Positions 4,598 through 7,362 of a stretch of DNA of 7,362 nucleotides are shown piece after piece; the stretch's first letter is position 1, and each line of letters begins with the position of its first letter. Source of the DNA: Anaerolineae bacterium. GTDB taxonomy: Bacteria > Chloroflexota > Anaerolineae > B4-G1 > SLSP01. Below the pieces are notes generated by a model. That model was not told the DNA's origin. It saw only the letters and a list, made by a program, of their open reading frames with translations, and did not search any database. Position numbers and translations under genes: made by a program. The stretch covers positions 1-7,362 of the forward strand of contig JAFGSL010000637.1 of assembly GCA_016934645.1 (NCBI GenBank), written 5' to 3'.

Positions 4598-7362
4598 ATG
4601 CAACTCGAGCCAGGCCAACGCATTACAGCACCCTTCCTCTCAGCACCCGCTGAGGTGAAAGCCTTCACGCCACGCGTTAACTACTACCGCGTCGAGGTGG
4701 TGCTCGACGACGGGCATAACACCTTCACGGCTCTCCAACTCACGGAAGACCAGCTTGCGCAGGTCGAGATTATTGATGCGCACGCACTGACCCGAGCAAA
4801 GCGTGCCGAAGACCTGTTCCTCACCATCGAAGCACACCGTCTGCGTCTGGCGTACCAGTTCGATCCACAACTGGCGGTTAGCGTCTCCCAGGTTGACCCG
4901 TTGCCGCACCAGATCGAGGCGGTCTATCACTATGTACTGCAATCCCCACGCATCCGCTTCCTCATCGCCGACGATCCCGGCGCAGGCAAGACGATTATGG
5001 CTGGGTTGATTATCAAGGAGCTACAACTGCGCCGTCTGGTGCAGCGGGTACTGATCATTGCGCCGGGGCATCTCAAGTATCAGTGGCAGCGGGAGATGAA
5101 GGAGCGTTTCGGGGAAACGTTCGTCCTTGTGGATCGAGGTCTGTTGAACAATACCTGGGGGGCAAACGCCTGGGAAGAGCACGACAACTGTATCGCTTCC
5201 ACCGACTTCATCAAGCAAGATGAGATCCGCGAAAGCCTGCGCAGTGTGCGTTGGGACCTGGTGATCGTGGATGAGGCGCACAAGATGAGCGCCTATCTGT
5301 ACGAGACCAAGAAACAGCGCAAGGTGGAAAAGACCAAACGCTACCGCGCCGGAGAAGTGCTTTCGCAGCAATCCGAGCACATGCTCTTTCTTACGGCGAC
5401 ACCGCACAAAGGGGATGAGGAGAACTTCCGCCTCTTCCTGGATTTGCTGCGACCGGGCTTCTTCGCCCGTAAGGAACTATTGCAGGCTTCGATTGAAGCC
5501 GGAGATAATCCCATTTTCGTGCGGCGGCTCAAAGAGGATATGCGCCATTTCGACGGTCGTCCCATCTTCCCGCCGCGTCACGTCCACACAGTGCGCTTCC
5601 GGCTTACGGAAGCCGAACGCGAGCTCTACAACGGTGTGACCCGCTACGTGCAGGATTACTTCGACCAGGCCAAGGAGCACCGCAGTATCTCATTTGCGCT
5701 GATGATCCTCCAACGGCGACTTACATCAAGTACCCACGCTGTCTATCGCTCGCTCCAGCGGCGCAAGGCCAGGCTGGAGGAGTTGCTGGCGCTGCCGGAG
5801 AAGATCAGCCAGGAGCAAGAGGATTACTTGCGCGCTCGCAATCTGACCCAGGAGGAGATCGACGACCTGCCCGAAGAAGAGCGGATGGACATCGAAGCCC
5901 GGATAGAACATCTGACCATCGCGCAGAATATCGAACAGGTGCAACAGGAGATCGACGAACTGGAGCCGCTTATCGCGCAGGCAGAAGCCGTGCGCGCGCA
6001 GGCTGTCGAGAGCAAGCTGGCCGCGTTGCGCGACGACATCCTGGATAACCTGGGAGCGCGCAAACTCCTCATCTTCACCGAGTTCAAGGATACCCTGGAT
6101 TATCTGGCCGGCGATGGACAAAATGAGCGTCCACTGGGCAAGCTGCGCGAGTGGGGTTACGACGTGGTGACGATTGATGGCTCGATGAATATGGACGCCC
6201 GCATCGAAGCCGAACACGCTTTCCGCGACCGGGCGCAGATCATGGTGGCAACCGAGGCCGCCGGTGAAGGCATCAACCTGCAATTCTGCTCCCTGATGGT
6301 CAACTATGATATCCCCTGGAATCCCAACCGCCTGGAACAGCGGATGGGCCGCATCCACCGTTACGGACAAAACTACGAGGTCCATATCTGGAATCTCATC
6401 GCTCGCGATACCCGCGAGGGCCAGATTCTCGATCGGCTCTTCGAGAAACTCGACCAGATGCGCCAGGCACTCGGTTCCGACCGCGTCTTCGATATCATCG
6501 GCGAGATGCTGCCCGGCACGCGCCTGGATGAGCTACTGCGCGATGCCATCTTCAGCCAGCGCCGGATGGAGGACATTGAGGCGCACATTGAAGCGGTGAA
6601 CGAGACCGGGATGCGTCAGACGATGGAAGAGGCTTTCCTCACCGGCCTGGCAACACGCCATATCGACTACACCGGTGTGCAACGCGAAACGCTGACCGCC
6701 GAGGAGAACCGGCTGGTGCCGGAGTACGTCGAAGATTACTTCCTGCGCGCTTTCCGGCGGCTGGGTGGTGAGGTGCGCAGGCGCGAAGCTGAAGCTTCAG
6801 CTTCCGCCGCTGACATATCCGCTACCGTCTACCAGATCCCGCGTGTGCCCTATGATGTACGGCGATGGGACAGGGATACGCGCTTCAAGACGACCTACGG
6901 ACGACTCTTTGAGGAATACCGGCGTATCACGTTCGACAAAGCGTACGCCCGCGAGCACCGCAGCGTGGACTTCGTCGCGCCGGGACATCCGCTGCTGGAA
7001 GCTGTCTCCGAGACGATCCTCACTGACTTCGCCGGCGGCGCGGAGACCTATGCGGTCTTTGGCGACCCGGAGGGGCAGCGCGAAGGACTGTTCTGGTTTG
7101 TCGAAGGCACAGTGGCCGATGGCAGCGGCAGTGTTGCCGGCAAACGGGTCTTCTGCCTCTATCAAGGCCTGGATGGCGCATTGCAGACGTTCAACCCGGC
7201 GGTGCTGTGGGATTATCGCCCGTTGGATGATGCTGACCTGCCCGACGCCTTGGCCGCGTTGTTGCAGGCGCGTGAGACCGTGGAAGACGCTGTTGTCACG
7301 GACGTGCTCTTCCCTTACCGGCAGGAGATGGCGGAACGTCGCACGCACGAGGCCGAGGTCAA
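4598..7362 (+). CDS. SNF2-type helicase of an anti-phage island (3' end outside the window)
   Basis: The frame is open for 921 codons to the window edge. The N-terminal 100 residues (from MQLEPGQRI) form a small domain typical of large defence-island helicases. The superfamily 2 ATPase core follows: Walker A DDPGAGKT (125-132), DEAH (225-228), TATPH (266-270), then an inserted glutamate-rich coiled coil (about 385-475), and the second RecA lobe with FTEF (493-496), ATEAAGEGINLQ (551-562) and the arginine-finger motif EQRMGRIHRYGQ (580-591). Later, FVAPGHPLLEAV resembles RapA-like C-terminal parts. It probably uses ATP to move along or remodel DNA. Relatives, as I recall them, usually sit next to a DUF1156 methylase and a DUF499 ATPase; DISARM DrmD is a less likely relative. 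The ATG has a weak site, TGGGGAA, at 4584-4590. Confidence 0.9.
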   Translation, partial: MQLEPGQRITAPFLSAPAEVKAFTPRVNYYRVEVVLDDGHNTFTALQLTEDQLAQVEIIDAHALTRAKRAEDLFLTIEAHRLRLAYQFDPQLAVSVSQVDPLPHQIEAVYHYVLQSPRIRFLIADDPGAGKTIMAGLIIKELQLRRLVQRVLIIAPGHLKYQWQREMKERFGETFVLVDRGLLNNTWGANAWEEHDNCIASTDFIKQDEIRESLRSVRWDLVIVDEAHKMSAYLYETKKQRKVEKTKRYRAGEVLSQQSEHMLFLTATPHKGDEENFRLFLDLLRPGFFARKELLQASIEAGDNPIFVRRLKEDMRHFDGRPIFPPRHVHTVRFRLTEAERELYNGVTRYVQDYFDQAKEHRSISFALMILQRRLTSSTHAVYRSLQRRKARLEELLALPEKISQEQEDYLRARNLTQEEIDDLPEEERMDIEARIEHLTIAQNIEQVQQEIDELEPLIAQAEAVRAQAVESKLAALRDDILDNLGARKLLIFTEFKDTLDYLAGDGQNERPLGKLREWGYDVVTIDGSMNMDARIEAEHAFRDRAQIMVATEAAGEGINLQFCSLMVNYDIPWNPNRLEQRMGRIHRYGQNYEVHIWNLIARDTREGQILDRLFEKLDQMRQALGSDRVFDIIGEMLPGTRLDELLRDAIFSQRRMEDIEAHIEAVNETGMRQTMEEAFLTGLATRHIDYTGVQRETLTAEENRLVPEYVEDYFLRAFRRLGGEVRRREAEASASAADISATVYQIPRVPYDVRRWDRDTRFKTTYGRLFEEYRRITFDKAYAREHRSVDFVAPGHPLLEAVSETILTDFAGGAETYAVFGDPEGQREGLFWFVEGTVADGSGSVAGKRVFCLYQGLDGALQTFNPAVLWDYRPLDDADLPDALAALLQARETVEDAVVTDVLFPYRQEMAERRTHEAEV
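6785..6804. repeat. Perfect 20-base palindrome inside the helicase gene
   Basis: GAAGCTGAAG is followed directly by its reverse complement CTTCAGCTTC. It encodes part of an Ala/Glu/Ser-rich linker (REAEASASAAD) between the helicase core and the C-terminal region. It could be a small inserted repeat that keeps the frame or simply a low-complexity linker. Confidence 0.6.

Noticed and set aside
4435..4668. 77-codon minus strand frame across the intergenic region
   Set aside because: It runs through a terminator, a promoter and the start of the helicase gene; no protein-like features.
5726..6385. 219-codon minus strand open frame
   Set aside because: It lies wholly opposite the helicase core, including motifs FTEF and ATEAAGEG, and has no recognisable domain.
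6797..7348. 183-codon minus strand open frame
   Set aside because: Antisense to the C-terminal part of the helicase; no family-like sequence or supporting ribosome site.
1..7362. CRISPR array, tRNA or rRNA genes
   Set aside because: No regularly spaced direct repeats and no cloverleaf or rRNA-like sequence were seen on either strand.

Overview
The window looks like an accessory, defence-island-type stretch of a moderately GC-rich bacterial chromosome (GC is clearly above 50% by eye). Gene content and codon style would suit a Chloroflexota-like or similar environmental bacterium, but nothing in the window fixes the taxon, so this is a weak inference.

Layout. Positions 1-113 probably hold the last codons of an unrecognised + strand gene. 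From about 148 to 4388 lies an IS91-family (HUH, Y2) element that also carries a tyrosine recombinase. On the minus strand it reads recombinase (4271-3423), then transposase (from 3423), coupled by a TAGTG stop/start overlap. The transposase gene is split by a complete IS110-family element (807-2650, about 1.84 kb). Removing the IS110 element at a CT dinucleotide exactly restores the reading frame and a family-like K-V-T-F-R-Y-R sequence, giving a reconstructed 372-residue IS91 transposase. The IS110 element has one intact DEDD/Ser transposase (2306-999) and a 340-base 5' leader with strong RNA structure. This leader is a candidate bridge RNA, with short matches to both the reconstructed target and the element's own right end. 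Joining the two IS110 ends in a circle would create a TTGACT-N17-TAAAAT promoter.

Positions 4389-4597 form a compact intergenic control region. It contains a + promoter, a hairpin that acts as an intrinsic terminator on the minus strand, a strong-looking minus promoter, and a second hairpin with a T tract that acts as a terminator on the + strand just before the next gene. These predict a + strand leader of about 125 nt with an attenuator, and an antisense RNA of about 68 nt lying opposite it.

Positions 4598 to the window end are one open + strand gene of at least 921 codons: a SNF2-type superfamily 2 helicase of the kind found in anti-phage islands. Its stop codon is outside the window. Likely history (inference): an older defence-type helicase locus was joined by an IS91-type element upstream, and the IS110 element later landed inside the IS91 transposase gene and disabled it.
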